A stretch of DNA of 64,000 bases from Microvirga puerhi (GTDB taxonomy: Bacteria; Pseudomonadota; Alphaproteobacteria; Rhizobiales; Beijerinckiaceae): assembly GCF_020089865.1 (NCBI RefSeq), contig NZ_JAIRBM010000001.1:248001-312000 (forward strand), given 5' to 3'. The notes under the pieces were generated by a model. It saw nothing but the letters and a program-made list of their open reading frames with translations. It was not told where the DNA came from and ran no database searches. Of the stretch, positions 45,484-55,066 are shown piece by piece. Numbering within the stretch: the stretch's first letter is position 1; every line of letters starts with the position of its first letter. The translations under genes were made by a program, and so were the position numbers.

Positions 45484-45834
45484 CTATTTCCGGCAGGCGA
45501 AGGGTGGGAATGTGCTGGCGGTTCCCGCGTTCATGGCCGCGACGACCATCATGTTGGCGAGATCAAGCTCTTCGGCGGAGCGGGGGCAGACGTCGGCCCG
45601 TGCCGTGCAGCCCGAAGCCAGGAAGGCTTCGTGACGGGAAAGGAAGTCCTTGCTCAAGCCCTGAGTTCCATGCCGGGCAACGGCTTCGGACCAGGCTGTC
45701 CTGTAGCGCGTGCATTTGATCTCACGCCAGCTTTGCCCCGGACGCTCCTGTGCCCTTGAAATTTCCGTGCCGCCTATCGTCGCCATGAGAAGCAGGACTC
45801 CGAATGCGGCTTTGGCTGTTCCTGGGCGGCTCAT
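45484..45834 (-). CDS. Exported hypothetical protein with four cysteines
   Basis: A 116-residue protein with a probable signal peptide (residues 1-28, 'AAFGVLLLMATIGGTEISRAQ'-type core). The mature part has four cysteines ('EIKCTRYR', 'ASGCTARADVCP', 'PPFACRK') that could form two disulfides in the periplasm. I do not recognise the family. ATG 45834 is preferred (GAGAG directly upstream); an in-frame GTG at 45843 adds three residues. Confidence 0.6.
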   Translation of the reverse strand: MSRPGTAKAAFGVLLLMATIGGTEISRAQERPGQSWREIKCTRYRTAWSEAVARHGTQGLSKDFLSRHEAFLASGCTARADVCPRSAEELDLANMMVVAAMNAGTASTFPPFACRK

Positions 45835-45957
45835 CTCTCTCACTTTCAGGGTGCGAGGGCGAGACGGAGCACATGTGCCGGGCCGGGGTCAAGTCGTTCG
45901 GCTCCTTGACCGACTTACGGGCACCTTGCCGCAGGCCGAACGAATAATGAGGACGCG

Positions 45958-46587
45958 TTACGAGATCGCGCGCCAGACGGTTGCAAGGGCCACGAGAATG
46001 AACAGGAGGCCGGCCGCCCGGCCGATCATGATCGTGGTGCGCGGGCTGGATGTCAGGAACGTACGGCTTCGACCCGCCGCGACGGCAAGACCGCCATAGA
46101 CCGTCAATTGCATCAGTACGGTGAGAACTCCCATGACGAGAGCCTGCAACCAGATTGCTCCGTATTGAGGCAGCAGGAACTGCGGGTAGACGGCGAGGGT
46201 GAAGAGATAAGCCTTGGGGTTGAGAAGGCAGGTGATCGCGCCCTGCCGGAAAGCACGCCAGAGCGAGCGCCCGCGCGCCTCGCCAATCGTCCCGACGGTG
46301 ATAGAGCTGCGCATGAGTGTCAGGCCGATCCAGACCATATAGGCCGCTCCGGCATAGAGGAGGGCGGCGAAAACGGTTGGAACCAGTTGGGCCAGCAGGG
46401 TCACGCCGACCGCGCCGAAGACCGTGTGGGCAGCTCCTCCCGTCATGATTCCTGCCGTCGCCGCCAATCCAGCCCGCTTCCCTCCCGTCAGGGCGTTGGC
46501 CAGGACGAAGAGCATGTCCATGCCGGGGATGACAATGATCCCGAAAAGAAGCGTGACGAAAAGCCAGAGGTTTGCAGTATAGGTCAT
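45958..46587 (-). CDS. LysE-family amino-acid/metabolite exporter
   Basis: A 209-residue inner-membrane protein with about six hydrophobic segments. The LysE/RhtB signature region 'FGIIVIPGMDMLFVLANALTGG' and 'GAITCLLNPKAYLF' are visible. Members export amino acids such as lysine, threonine or homoserine lactones; the substrate is unknown. It is divergent from the YafY-type regulator gene, with a palindromic operator between them, so control by that regulator is likely. Confidence 0.88.
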   Translation of the reverse strand: MTYTANLWLFVTLLFGIIVIPGMDMLFVLANALTGGKRAGLAATAGIMTGGAAHTVFGAVGVTLLAQLVPTVFAALLYAGAAYMVWIGLTLMRSSITVGTIGEARGRSLWRAFRQGAITCLLNPKAYLFTLAVYPQFLLPQYGAIWLQALVMGVLTVLMQLTVYGGLAVAAGRSRTFLTSSPRTTIMIGRAAGLLFILVALATVWRAIS

Positions 46588-46672
46588 GTCAGTTTCTGTG
46601 GCGTTGGGAACATGTTGATGGACTGGAAGTCGTTATTTTCCAAGAGATCGAGAGCCTTTCAAAAGGATGCGT

Positions 46673-46692
46673 ACTGACACCGTTGTGTCAGT
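46673..46692. promoter_or_regulatory. Palindromic operator between lysE-type and yafY-type genes
   Basis: ACTGACACCGTTGTGTCAGT is a perfect palindrome with 8-base arms and a 4-base centre, ending 15 bases before the YafY-type start and 86 bases from the LysE-type start. It is a likely binding site for the regulator encoded beside it. Confidence 0.6.
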
Positions 46693-46707
46693 TGCGAGGA
46701 TGGGTTC

Positions 46708-47418
46708 ATGCGCAAGGCATCGCGACTCTTCGAGATCGTCCAGATTCTTCGGCTCGCGTCTCAGCCCGTAACGGCGGCGCAAATCGCCGACACCCTGAAT
46801 GTCACATCCCGCTCTATCTATCGGGACATCGCCGCCCTCCAGGCTATGGGCGTGCCGATCCAAGGCGGGCGCGGAATCGGCTATCGGCTGAAACCCGGCT
46901 TCGATATGCCGCCTCTCATGTTCTCGATCGATGAGACGGAGGCCATCGTCCTCGCCTTGGCACTCCTTGAGAGAACGGGCGACGTCGGCCTTCGAGCGTC
47001 CGCGAAAAGTGTCGGTCAGAAGATCGCCTCTGCGATGCCGCCGCCACTCCGTCAGATCCTGGCTCGCAGCGCGCTCCATGCATGGGGCACGATCGCCCCT
47101 TCGCCGCCGGGCATCGATCTCGCGATGGTCCGGGCCGCCATTCGCGAGGAACGCAAGATCGAGATCGCCTATCGCGATGTTCAGGATCGGCTGACGCGGC
47201 GGACGATCTGCCCGATTGCCCTCATTTATTACTCAGAAGCTGCGAATATCATCGCATGGTGCGAGCTGCGTCAGGATTTGCGCCAATTTCGCGCCGAGCG
47301 CGTCGAGCAGAGCATGGTGACGGACGTGTTCTTCAAGGGAGAGGGCGATGCCCTGCGGCGCCAATGGGTCGCCGGCTGGGAGCTCAATCGAATGGCGCCT
47401 TCCGTCGCTGATACGTGA
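46708..47418 (+). CDS. YafY-type HTH/WYL-domain transcriptional regulator
   Basis: A 236-residue regulator. The N-terminal HTH_11 domain ('RLFEIVQILRLASQPVTAAQIADTL', 'TSRSIYRDIAALQAMGVPI') is followed by 'GGRGIGYRLKPGFDMPPLMFS' and a C-terminal WYL domain (about 130-235; 'AIREERKIEIAYRD', 'RRTICPIALIYYSEAANIIAWCELRQDLRQFRAERV'). WYL domains sense small ligands or nucleic acids. It is probably autoregulated and controls the divergent LysE exporter. GAGGA precedes the ATG. Confidence 0.9.
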   Translation: MRKASRLFEIVQILRLASQPVTAAQIADTLNVTSRSIYRDIAALQAMGVPIQGGRGIGYRLKPGFDMPPLMFSIDETEAIVLALALLERTGDVGLRASAKSVGQKIASAMPPPLRQILARSALHAWGTIAPSPPGIDLAMVRAAIREERKIEIAYRDVQDRLTRRTICPIALIYYSEAANIIAWCELRQDLRQFRAERVEQSMVTDVFFKGEGDALRRQWVAGWELNRMAPSVADT

Positions 47419-47435
47419 CTCTTTGCCTTTCAAAC

Positions 47436-47463
47436 AAAAAAGCCGGAGCCCGAGGGCTCCGGC
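47436..47463 (-). terminator. Rho-independent terminator after glnA
   Basis: On the minus strand: GCCGGAGCC-ctcg-GGCTCCGGC followed by TTTTT, 46 bases past the glnA stop. It also lies just after the converging YafY-type gene. Confidence 0.88.
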
Positions 47464-47508
47464 ATAGGCAGGCCACAATCGCGGCCGGGAGGAAATCTGT
47501 TCCGCCGA

Positions 47509-48918
47509 TCAGCAGGAATAGTACATCTGGAACTCGACCGGATGCGGCGTCATTTCGAAACGAGCGACTTCGGTCATCTTCAGCTCGATGTAGCTGTCGA
47601 TGAAGTCGTCGCTGAAGACGCCGCCGGCCTTCAGGAAGGCGCGGTCCTTGTCGAGGCTGGCCAGCGCTTCGCGGAGCGATCCGCAGACCGTCGGGATCTT
47701 CTTCAGCTCACGCGGCGGAAGATCATAGAGATCCTTGTCCATCGCCTGGCCGGGATCGATCTTGTTCACGATGCCGTCGAGGCCGGCCATGAGAAGGGCC
47801 GCGAAGGCGAGATAGGGGTTTGCGGTCGGATCGGGGAAGCGAACCTCGACGCGCTTCGCCTTCGGCGAGGTCGTCCACGGAATACGGCACGAGGCCGAAC
47901 GGTTGCGAGCCGAGTAGGCGAGCAGCACGGGGGCCTCATAGCCCGGGACGAGACGCTTGTAGGAGTTCGTCGACGGATTGGTGAAGGCGTTCAGCGCCTT
48001 GGCGTGCTTGATGATGCCGCCGATATACCACAGGCATTCCTGGGAAAGATCCGCGTACTTGTTGCCCGCGAACATGGGCTTGCCGCCCTTCCAGATCGAC
48101 TGGTGGACATGCATGCCGGAGCCGTTGTCGCCATAGACTGGCTTCGGCATGAAAGTCGCAGTCTTTCCATAGGACTGGGCGACGTTGTGGATGCAGTACT
48201 TGTAGATCTGCATCTCGTCGGCTGTCCTCACCAGCGTGTTGAACTTCGTGCCGAGTTCGTGCTGGGCCGAGGCCACTTCGTGGTGATGCTTCTCCACGGT
48301 CACGCCCATGGCCGCCATGGCCGCAAGCATTTCGCCGCGCATGTCCTGGGCGGAGTCGAGCGGCGGGACCGGGAAATAGCCGGCCTTTGTCTGGATGCGG
48401 TGTCCGAGGTTGCCGCCTTCGTAATCCGTGTTGCCGTTGATCGGCAATTCGGAGGCGTCGAGCTTGAAGCCGGTGTTGTACGGGTCAGCGGAGAACTTCA
48501 CGTCGTCGAACACGAAGAACTCAGCCTCCGGGCCGACATAGACCGTATCGCCGACGCCGGTGGACTTCAGGAAGGCTTCCGCCTTCTTTGCGATGCCGCG
48601 CGGATCGCGGTTGTAAGGCTCGCCGGTCGCGGGCTCGAGAATGTCGCAGACAATGGACAGGGTCGCGGCGGAAAAGAAGGGGTCGATCTGGGCGGTTGCG
48701 GGATCGGGCATGAGGGTCATGTCCGACTCGTTGATCGCCTTCCAGCCAGCGATGGAGGAGCCGTCGAACATCACGCCATCGGCAAACACGTCCTCATCGA
48801 TCATCGACTGGTCGAAGGTCACGTGCTGCCACTTGCCGCGCGGGTCCGTGAACCGGAAGTCGACATACTTAATGTCGTTGTCCTTGATCGCCTTCAGCAC
48901 ATCCTTGGCGGTCTGCAT
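47509..48918 (-). CDS. glnA: Glutamine synthetase type I
   Basis: A 469-residue enzyme that forms glutamine from glutamate, ammonia and ATP in dodecamers. Features: 'DGSSIAGW', 'EAEFFVFDD', 'GNGTDYEGG'-like metal region, '[12 protein letters not shown]', '[17 protein letters not shown]' and 'RSASCRIP'. The adenylylation tyrosine is in '[11 protein letters not shown]'. Regulation by GlnE/PII is expected since glnB lies directly upstream (68-base gap) in the same direction, the classical alphaproteobacterial glnBA operon. Confidence 0.97.
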   Translation of the reverse strand: MQTAKDVLKAIKDNDIKYVDFRFTDPRGKWQHVTFDQSMIDEDVFADGVMFDGSSIAGWKAINESDMTLMPDPATAQIDPFFSAATLSIVCDILEPATGEPYNRDPRGIAKKAEAFLKSTGVGDTVYVGPEAEFFVFDDVKFSADPYNTGFKLDASELPINGNTDYEGGNLGHRIQTKAGYFPVPPLDSAQDMRGEMLAAMAAMGVTVEKHHHEVASAQHELGTKFNTLVRTADEMQIYKYCIHNVAQSYGKTATFMPKPVYGDNGSGMHVHQSIWKGGKPMFAGNKYADLSQECLWYIGGIIKHAKALNAFTNPSTNSYKRLVPGYEAPVLLAYSARNRSASCRIPWTTSPKAKRVEVRFPDPTANPYLAFAALLMAGLDGIVNKIDPGQAMDKDLYDLPPRELKKIPTVCGSLREALASLDKDRAFLKAGGVFSDDFIDSYIELKMTEVARFEMTPHPVEFQMYYSC

Positions 48919-48986
48919 GATGGTCTCGTCCTCTTTTACCCTTGATGGTTGTTCACGGCGTCAGGCCGTGGCTTTGAAAAGCGAGT

Positions 48987-49358
<372 letters not shown>

Positions 49359-49503
49359 TTAGCACCACAAGGATGGCCGTTTCCACGGTCCCATCAATCC
49401 GAGGCAGGCAGTTCTGCCATTGTTGGAGGCAGTTTGTGAGTAAAGTTTGTGCAAATGATGCAAGTGCAGTCTGCCTCATGCAAAGCTGCGCCATAATCTC
49501 ATC

Positions 49504-50991
49504 ATGACCCGCGTCGAACTGCTTCCGACAGCCCAACAGATGCGAGAAGCCGATGCCGCGGCCATCGCGGCCGGCACTCCGGGTTTCGTCCTGATGACCC
49601 GAGCGGGAGAAGCGGTGGCGAGCGTCGCCGAAAGCATGGTGACGCCTGGAGCACAGGTCCTCGTGGTCGCCGGACCCGGCAACAACGGCGGGGACGGTTT
49701 CGTGGCGGCGCGCATCCTGCAAGACCGCGAGTATAGGGTGATCCTCGCCCTTGCGACGGCACGCGACCGTCTCCGGGGCGACGCAGCCAAGGCCGCGGAG
49801 GGCTGGGTCGGTGAGGTCACCCCTGTTCAGGCGGCCCCGTTCGAAAGTGCCGACCTGATCGTCGATGCCTTGTTCGGCACGGGGCTTGGCCGCGACCTCG
49901 CGGGAGATGCGCGCCTTGCCATCGAGCGCATCAATGCTTCGGGGCGGCCGGTTCTGGCCGTTGATCTCCCCTCCGGCATCGACAGCGATTCGGGTGAGGT
50001 GAGGGGCCTCGCCGTGCTCGCGGACCGAACCGTCACCTTCGCGGCCCGCAAGCCCGGGCACTTGCTTCTGCCCGGACGCAGGTTCAGTGGCCTCGTCGAG
50101 GTGGCGGACATCGGAATCGATGCCCAGGCGCCTGGGGCGGACCGTATCGCGACCTTCGCCAATCGGCCTGCCCTATGGAGCGGTGCGCTGCCGCGGCCGC
50201 ATCTGGGATCCCACAAGTATGAGCGCGGCCATACACTCGTCTTGTCAGGAGGCGCGACGCGGACGGGTGCGGCTCGTCTGGCTGCCCGCGCGGCTCTTCG
50301 GATCGGCTCCGGCCTCGTTACCGTCGCGTCGCCACCGGAAGCGATCGGCGTCAATGCCGCCCATCTGACGGCTGTCATGCTGCGCGGCTGCGAAGGGCCG
50401 GAGGGCCTGCATGCCATTCTGCAGGATCAGCGCTTCAATGCCCTCGTGCTTGGCCCGGCCCTCGGAGTCCACGCCGCCACCCGCGCCATGGTGGCCGTGG
50501 CGACGCTGGCCCGGCGCAGCCTCCTGCTCGATGCAGACGCTCTGACATCCTTCGAGGGGCTCGCCTCCGAGATGCACCAGGCATTCCATCATGCGCCGAC
50601 GGTGCTCACTCCCCACGATGGGGAGTTCAACCGTCTATTCAAGGGGCATCCGGATCTCCTTGATCCACCTTCGAAACTTGAGCGAGCGAGGCGCGCCGCC
50701 GCCTATACGGGCGCCGTGCTTGTCCTTAAAGGCATGGATACCGTCATCGCAGCGCCCGACGGCCGCGCCGTCATCAATGAGAACGGCACTCCCTATCTGG
50801 CAACTGCCGGCTCCGGAGACACCTTGTGTGGCATCATCGCTGGGCTGATGGCTCAGCATATGCCGGCCTTCGAGGCTGCCTGCGCCGGTGTCTGGATTCA
50901 TGCGGCTGCGGGCGCAAGCTTCGGTCCCGGCCTGATTTCCGAAGATCTGGCCGATCTTATCCCCAACGTATTGAGCGATCTGCTCAACTGA
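49504..50991 (+). CDS. nnr: Bifunctional NAD(P)HX epimerase/dehydratase
   Basis: A 495-residue repair enzyme that restores hydrated NADH/NADPH. The N-terminal YjeF_N epimerase domain (about 1-210; 'AGPGNNGGDGFVAARIL', 'DALFGTGLGRDL', 'AVDLPSGIDSDSG') is fused to a C-terminal ribokinase-like ADP/ATP-dependent dehydratase domain (about 225-490; 'HKYERGHTLVLSGG', 'VLTPHDGEFNRLF', 'LATAGSGDTLCGIIAGL'). Bacteria usually carry this fusion, so the length is normal. Its end overlaps the converging multicopper-oxidase-like gene by 8 bases. Confidence 0.95.
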   Translation: MTRVELLPTAQQMREADAAAIAAGTPGFVLMTRAGEAVASVAESMVTPGAQVLVVAGPGNNGGDGFVAARILQDREYRVILALATARDRLRGDAAKAAEGWVGEVTPVQAAPFESADLIVDALFGTGLGRDLAGDARLAIERINASGRPVLAVDLPSGIDSDSGEVRGLAVLADRTVTFAARKPGHLLLPGRRFSGLVEVADIGIDAQAPGADRIATFANRPALWSGALPRPHLGSHKYERGHTLVLSGGATRTGAARLAARAALRIGSGLVTVASPPEAIGVNAAHLTAVMLRGCEGPEGLHAILQDQRFNALVLGPALGVHAATRAMVAVATLARRSLLLDADALTSFEGLASEMHQAFHHAPTVLTPHDGEFNRLFKGHPDLLDPPSKLERARRAAAYTGAVLVLKGMDTVIAAPDGRAVINENGTPYLATAGSGDTLCGIIAGLMAQHMPAFEAACAGVWIHAAAGASFGPGLISEDLADLIPNVLSDLLN

Positions 50992-52339
50992 CCTCGATCC
51001 AGGTCCATAGGCCAGCGTCGAAGCGCTCCATCACCGTGGATTCCAGCAGCCATTTGCCCGGATTGTCGGCAACGAAGGCAATCCGGCTCGTCTTGTTCTC
51101 GGGCACCTGGACGGTGTCGAGAAAATAGGGCTGCCAGCCGTCGTCGAGGCCATGAAGCAGGCGAAAAACGTGTCCGTGCAGGTGAAACGGCTGCACAAAG
51201 GGGGTCTTGTTGTTGAGTGTCAGGACCACGGGCGTGCCGCGCCGGATCTTGAGCGCGGGGGTCGAAGGATCTCCGGGGGCACCATTGATCGTCCATCCTG
51301 ACGTCGGGTTATCGGCGACGTTCTGGATGGTGAGCTCCTTGCGGGTCGCCTTTTCAAGGGCGATCGCCTTGGGAAGTTTGTCGTTCGGTGCCAGCGGTCC
51401 GATCGGCGGACGATCGACCTGGGGTTCACCCTTCGTGATGATTTCCACGAGGGGAATTCCCTCACCGAGCATGGCAAGAATGGCTCCGCGCGCGCCTGGC
51501 TGGGCAGGCAGGTCGACCAGAAGGTCGTAGCGGCTGCCCGGGGCAAAGGGCAGAGAGGATCGCAGTGGCTCAAACGTCTCCGTTGGCTGTCCGTCGATGG
51601 CAATGACCACCGATTTCAGATCGCTAAGCTGAAGCCGCATGGCTCTGGCATTGCTGGTATTGGCGAGCCGGATGCGTAGGCGCCCACCCGCAGGCGCCTC
51701 GATCCGCTGTGGAGCCGGGACGCCGTTGACCGTCAGAAGGTTGCCGAGGCGGCCAACTGGGGCCTCGTTCGAGGCTTTCAGGAACTGCGTGAGGCTGCCG
51801 TCATCATTGAGACGCCAGTCATCGATGAGGAGTGGGCAGTCCAGATCGACCGTGGGAGCAGCGGATTCCTCGACGATCAGCATGGCCGACAATCCGCGTC
51901 CCAAAGGCTCCGCGCTGCCGCCGAGAATGCATGGGCGGATCAAGAAGGTGCCCGGATCCGGTGGCGGCAGGCGAAAGGCGAACCGGCCTCCCGGTTGAAC
52001 CGATTCCTGGGTCAATCGACCGACACCATCCATGGCATTGGGCCCGCGAAGCCCTTGAATATGCAAGCTGAGGGGCAGGGCTGTCTCGTTCTTGAAGGTG
52101 AATTCCAGAGGAGCTCCGGCCCTCAGTCGAAAGGTGGGAGCGAGGCGGCCATTCAGTGTCAAGATATCAGCGTCCGCTTCGGCATTGGGTCGCAGCCGCT
52201 TCCGCGAAGACTTAGCGGTGATCTCGGAGGGCATATCCTCAACAGGCGCAGGCGAAACAGCTGATTGAGCTTCCCCCCACCGGGAAAGGCCAAAAAGGGC
52301 CGTGGCGAGGCCGACTGTCGCGGCGCGACGGGTGATCAT
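50984..52339 (-). CDS. Tat-exported multicopper-oxidase fold protein lacking most copper ligands
   Basis: A 451-residue cupredoxin-fold protein. The N-terminus has a twin-arginine signal ('TRRAATVGLATALFG'). The four copper motifs are largely lost: the first HxHG is H93-I-Q95-G; the second is R135-P-C137 in place of HxH; the HPxHLHGH motif survives as Q383-P-F-H386-L-H388-G-H390; the final HCHxxxHxxxGM reads E433-S434-T435 with R439 and L444. The type 1 copper cysteine is therefore absent. This resembles FtsP/SufI, a copper-free relative involved in cell division under stress, though orthology is not shown. Laccase activity is unlikely. Confidence 0.8.
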   Translation of the reverse strand: MITRRAATVGLATALFGLSRWGEAQSAVSPAPVEDMPSEITAKSSRKRLRPNAEADADILTLNGRLAPTFRLRAGAPLEFTFKNETALPLSLHIQGLRGPNAMDGVGRLTQESVQPGGRFAFRLPPPDPGTFLIRPCILGGSAEPLGRGLSAMLIVEESAAPTVDLDCPLLIDDWRLNDDGSLTQFLKASNEAPVGRLGNLLTVNGVPAPQRIEAPAGGRLRIRLANTSNARAMRLQLSDLKSVVIAIDGQPTETFEPLRSSLPFAPGSRYDLLVDLPAQPGARGAILAMLGEGIPLVEIITKGEPQVDRPPIGPLAPNDKLPKAIALEKATRKELTIQNVADNPTSGWTINGAPGDPSTPALKIRRGTPVVLTLNNKTPFVQPFHLHGHVFRLLHGLDDGWQPYFLDTVQVPENKTSRIAFVADNPGKWLLESTVMERFDAGLWTWIEVS

Positions 52340-52522
52340 GCAAAGCAGCCCTTTGTGAGAAGCACGGGACGGACGTACAGGCTTGAACGCAAACGGCCAA
52401 GTTTGGTTGCTTTTTCGGTCAAAAGCCCTTTGTTACGAGACGCGAACTTTTTTGATGCACCCGCCTCCAGGCATGCTATAGAGCGCCGTCCCGGACGAGG
52501 GGCGCATTGCGCCGCCTCCCGC

Positions 52523-52607
52523 GCGGGCGTGGCGGAATTGGTAGACGCACTGGATTTAGGTTCCAGCGGCGAAAGTCGTGGGGGTTCGAGTCCCTCCGCC
52601 CGCACCA
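52523..52607 (+). tRNA. tRNA-Leu (anticodon UAG)
   Basis: 85 bases including encoded CCA. The acceptor GCGGGCG pairs with CGCCCGC; the anticodon stem-loop is CTGGA-TTTAGGT-TCCAG with anticodon TAG; a class II variable arm and T-arm GGGTTCGAGTCCC are present. Confidence 0.96.
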
Positions 52608-52721
52608 ATCCCGTCAGGGTTGGTTTCCGGACGGCTCCGATGGGCCTGGTTGACGGCGGCAGCCGCAACGGCCGGAGCCTGGGACGAAGAATTTTTTCGA
52701 GTGAGCGAAGGCGATATAACC

Positions 52722-54131
52722 ATGCAGGTGACGGAAACTCTGTCCCAAGGCTTGAAGCGGGAATTCAAGGTCGTTCTTCCGGCGACGGAGCTGGAGGAGC
52801 GTCTCAACAACGAGCTGTCGACCCTCAAGGACCGGGTGAAAATCAACGGTTTCCGTCCGGGCAAGGTGCCGGTCGGCCACCTGCGTCGGGTTTATGGCCG
52901 GTCCGTCATGGCGGACGTCGTCCAGAATGCGGTCAACGAAGCGAACCGCAAAATCGTCGAAGACAACAGCCTGAAGCTTGCCCATGAGCCCCAGGTCCAG
53001 CTCCCCGAGAACAAGGACGAGATCGAGAAGGTCATGGAGGCCAAGGGCGATCTCGCCTTTACGGTTGCCCTCGAGGTGCTCCCGGCATTCGAGCTGGCCG
53101 ATCTGTCCGACGTGACGGTCAAGAAGCCTGTCGCCGAGGTCGCGGACGCCGAGATCAACGAATCGCTTGAGCGGATGGCCAAGCAGAATCGGACTTTCGA
53201 GCCCAAGGACGGCAAGGCGGAGCAGGGCGACCGGGTGGTCGTGGATTTCGTGGGCCGCATCGATGGCACCGAGTTCGAAGGCGGGAAGGGCGAGGATATC
53301 CGGGTCGAACTCGGCTCCAACACCTTCATCCCCGGCTTCGAGGACCAGCTCGTCGGCGTGAAGGCCGGCGACACGAAGCTGGTGAAGGTCGCCTTCCCGG
53401 CCAACTATCTGGCCGCGCATCTGGCCGGCAAGGATGCCGAGTTCGACGTGACCGTGAAGGCCGTCGAGGCTCCGGGCGTGCTCAAGATCGACGACGAGCT
53501 TGCCAAGGGCTTCGGCATGGATTCGCTCGACGCCCTGAAGGACGCCATCCGAAGCGCCATTCAGCGCGACTTCGACGCCCAGTCCCGCCGCAAGGTCAAG
53601 AAGGACCTTCTCGACGCCCTGGACGCGAAGTACTCCTTCGAGCTGCCTCCGAGCCTCGTCGAGCAGGAATTCGCCGCCGTATGGGGCCAGGTCGAGGGCG
53701 ACATGAAGGCCAACAACCGGACCTTCGCGGACGAGGACACGACCGAGGAGCAGGCCCGCGCCGATTACCGCAAGATCGCGGAGCGCCGCGTTCGTCTCGG
53801 CTTGGTGCTTGCGCAGATCGGTGAGAAGACCGATATCAAGATCTCCGACGACGAGGTCACCCAGGCGCTTGTCGAGCGGGTTCGCCAATATCCGGGCCAA
53901 GAGAAGCAGGTTTGGGATTTCTATCGCAAGAATCCGCAGGCTCTGGCCGAAATCCGGGCGCCGTTGTTCGAGGAAAAGGTCGTCGACCAGATCCTGTCTC
54001 AGGTGAAGGTCGTGGACGAAACCGTTTCCAAGGAAGCGCTTTTCGGAGACGACGAGGGCGAGGAGGCTGCCTCCGAGACCGAGTCCAAGCCGAAGGCCAA
54101 GGGCGCCAAGAAGTCCAGCAAGAGCGAGTAA
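52722..54131 (+). CDS. tig: Trigger factor
   Basis: A 469-residue ribosome-associated chaperone and peptidyl-prolyl isomerase. The N-terminal ribosome-binding domain holds the signature '[17 protein letters not shown]'; the central FKBP-like PPIase domain (about 165-250) holds '[20 protein letters not shown]' and '[15 protein letters not shown]'. The helical C-terminal chaperone arms follow, with an acidic then Lys/Ser-rich tail. ATG 52722 is chosen because the family starts MQVTET-; an upstream frame overlaps tRNA-Leu. It leads the conserved tig-clpP-clpX-lon-hup order. Confidence 0.95.
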   Translation: MQVTETLSQGLKREFKVVLPATELEERLNNELSTLKDRVKINGFRPGKVPVGHLRRVYGRSVMADVVQNAVNEANRKIVEDNSLKLAHEPQVQLPENKDEIEKVMEAKGDLAFTVALEVLPAFELADLSDVTVKKPVAEVADAEINESLERMAKQNRTFEPKDGKAEQGDRVVVDFVGRIDGTEFEGGKGEDIRVELGSNTFIPGFEDQLVGVKAGDTKLVKVAFPANYLAAHLAGKDAEFDVTVKAVEAPGVLKIDDELAKGFGMDSLDALKDAIRSAIQRDFDAQSRRKVKKDLLDALDAKYSFELPPSLVEQEFAAVWGQVEGDMKANNRTFADEDTTEEQARADYRKIAERRVRLGLVLAQIGEKTDIKISDDEVTQALVERVRQYPGQEKQVWDFYRKNPQALAEIRAPLFEEKVVDQILSQVKVVDETVSKEALFGDDEGEEAASETESKPKAKGAKKSSKSE

Positions 54132-54168
54132 CGCCCTTTTCGAGCGTCTCGCCGCTTGCCATATCTAA

Positions 54169-54190
54169 CGGCCGCGCTTCCGCGCGGCCG
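54169..54190 (+). terminator. Hairpin between tig and clpP
   Basis: CGGCCGCGC-ttcc-GCGCGGCCG followed only by ACTTT; a weak terminator or attenuator 20 bases before clpP. Confidence 0.45.
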
Positions 54191-54209
54191 ACTTTGGAGC
54201 AATGAGACG

Positions 54210-54839
54210 ATGAGAGATCCGGTTGCGTTGTATAACAACACGCTCGTCCCGATGGTGGTCGAGCAGTCGAATCGTGGTGAGCGCGCATTCGACATCTATT
54301 CGCGTCTCTTGCGCGAGCGGATTATTTTCCTCACCGGCCCAGTCGAGGACTATTCGGCCTCGCTGATCGTGGCACAGCTTCTCTTCCTTGAGGCCGAGAA
54401 TCCGAAGAAGGAAATCTCCTTCTATATCAACTCGCCGGGCGGGGTTGTGACCTCCGGCCTGTCCATCTATGACACGATGCAGTTTATCCGCTGCCCCGTC
54501 TCCACATTGTGTGTGGGGCAGGCTGCCTCGATGGGATCGCTGCTGCTCACTGCCGGCGAGGCAGGACAGCGCTTCGCCCTGTCGAATGCCCGAATCATGG
54601 TCCACCAGCCCTCTGGCGGCTATCAGGGGCAGGTCACGGACATCATGATCCATGCCCGCGAGAGCGAGGCCCTGAAGCGCCGGCTCAATGAAATCTACGT
54701 GAAGCATACCGGGCGCGACATCGCGGCCGTGGAGCAGGCGCTCGAGCGTGATAACTTCATGACCGCCGATGCGGCCCAGGAATTTGGCCTGATCGATCAG
54801 GTTCTGGCCAAGCGCCCCGAGCCGGCGCCGCAGCCCTGA
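54210..54839 (+). CDS. clpP: ATP-dependent Clp protease proteolytic subunit
   Basis: A 209-residue serine peptidase that forms the 14-subunit chamber. Catalytic Ser is in '[11 protein letters not shown]', His in 'IMVHQPSGG' and Asp in the 'GRDIAAVEQ' region; 'FYINSPGG' forms the substrate groove. ATG 54210 fits the family start ([14 protein letters not shown]). A three-codon mini-ORF (ATG AGA CGA TGA, 54202-54213) overlaps the start by four bases and sits closer to the ribosome-binding site GGAG. ClpX follows downstream as the unfoldase partner. Confidence 0.96.
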   Translation: MRDPVALYNNTLVPMVVEQSNRGERAFDIYSRLLRERIIFLTGPVEDYSASLIVAQLLFLEAENPKKEISFYINSPGGVVTSGLSIYDTMQFIRCPVSTLCVGQAASMGSLLLTAGEAGQRFALSNARIMVHQPSGGYQGQVTDIMIHARESEALKRRLNEIYVKHTGRDIAAVEQALERDNFMTADAAQEFGLIDQVLAKRPEPAPQP

Positions 54840-55066
54840 TTCTGAATAGTTGGGGACAAATTCGGGGGCGGTGCGTCTTTTTGGCGTCCTGCCCCGTTCC
54901 TATTGATCAGGTCCTCTTCGCGTGTTTGCATGCGGATTCGGGACGCGGGAAGAATAGGTGGCTCGAATTTTTTTAAGTGCCGGAACCTTTCATTAGCTCC
55001 GGCACTCCTAAACTTAAGGATGCTGGGCTGGCGTGGGCCGTCCCGGTATCGACTGGAGATGTGATA

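Noticed and set aside
47542..48945. A 467-codon plus-strand frame over glnA
   Set aside because: Antisense to a complete glutamine synthetase gene.
49440..49500. Possible sigma-54 promoter before glnB (TGGCGC ... TTGCA on the minus strand)
   Set aside because: The distance between the GG and GC elements is one base shorter than required.
52336..52668. Minus-strand frame with [19 protein letters not shown]
   Set aside because: False translation across the antisense strand of tRNA-Leu.
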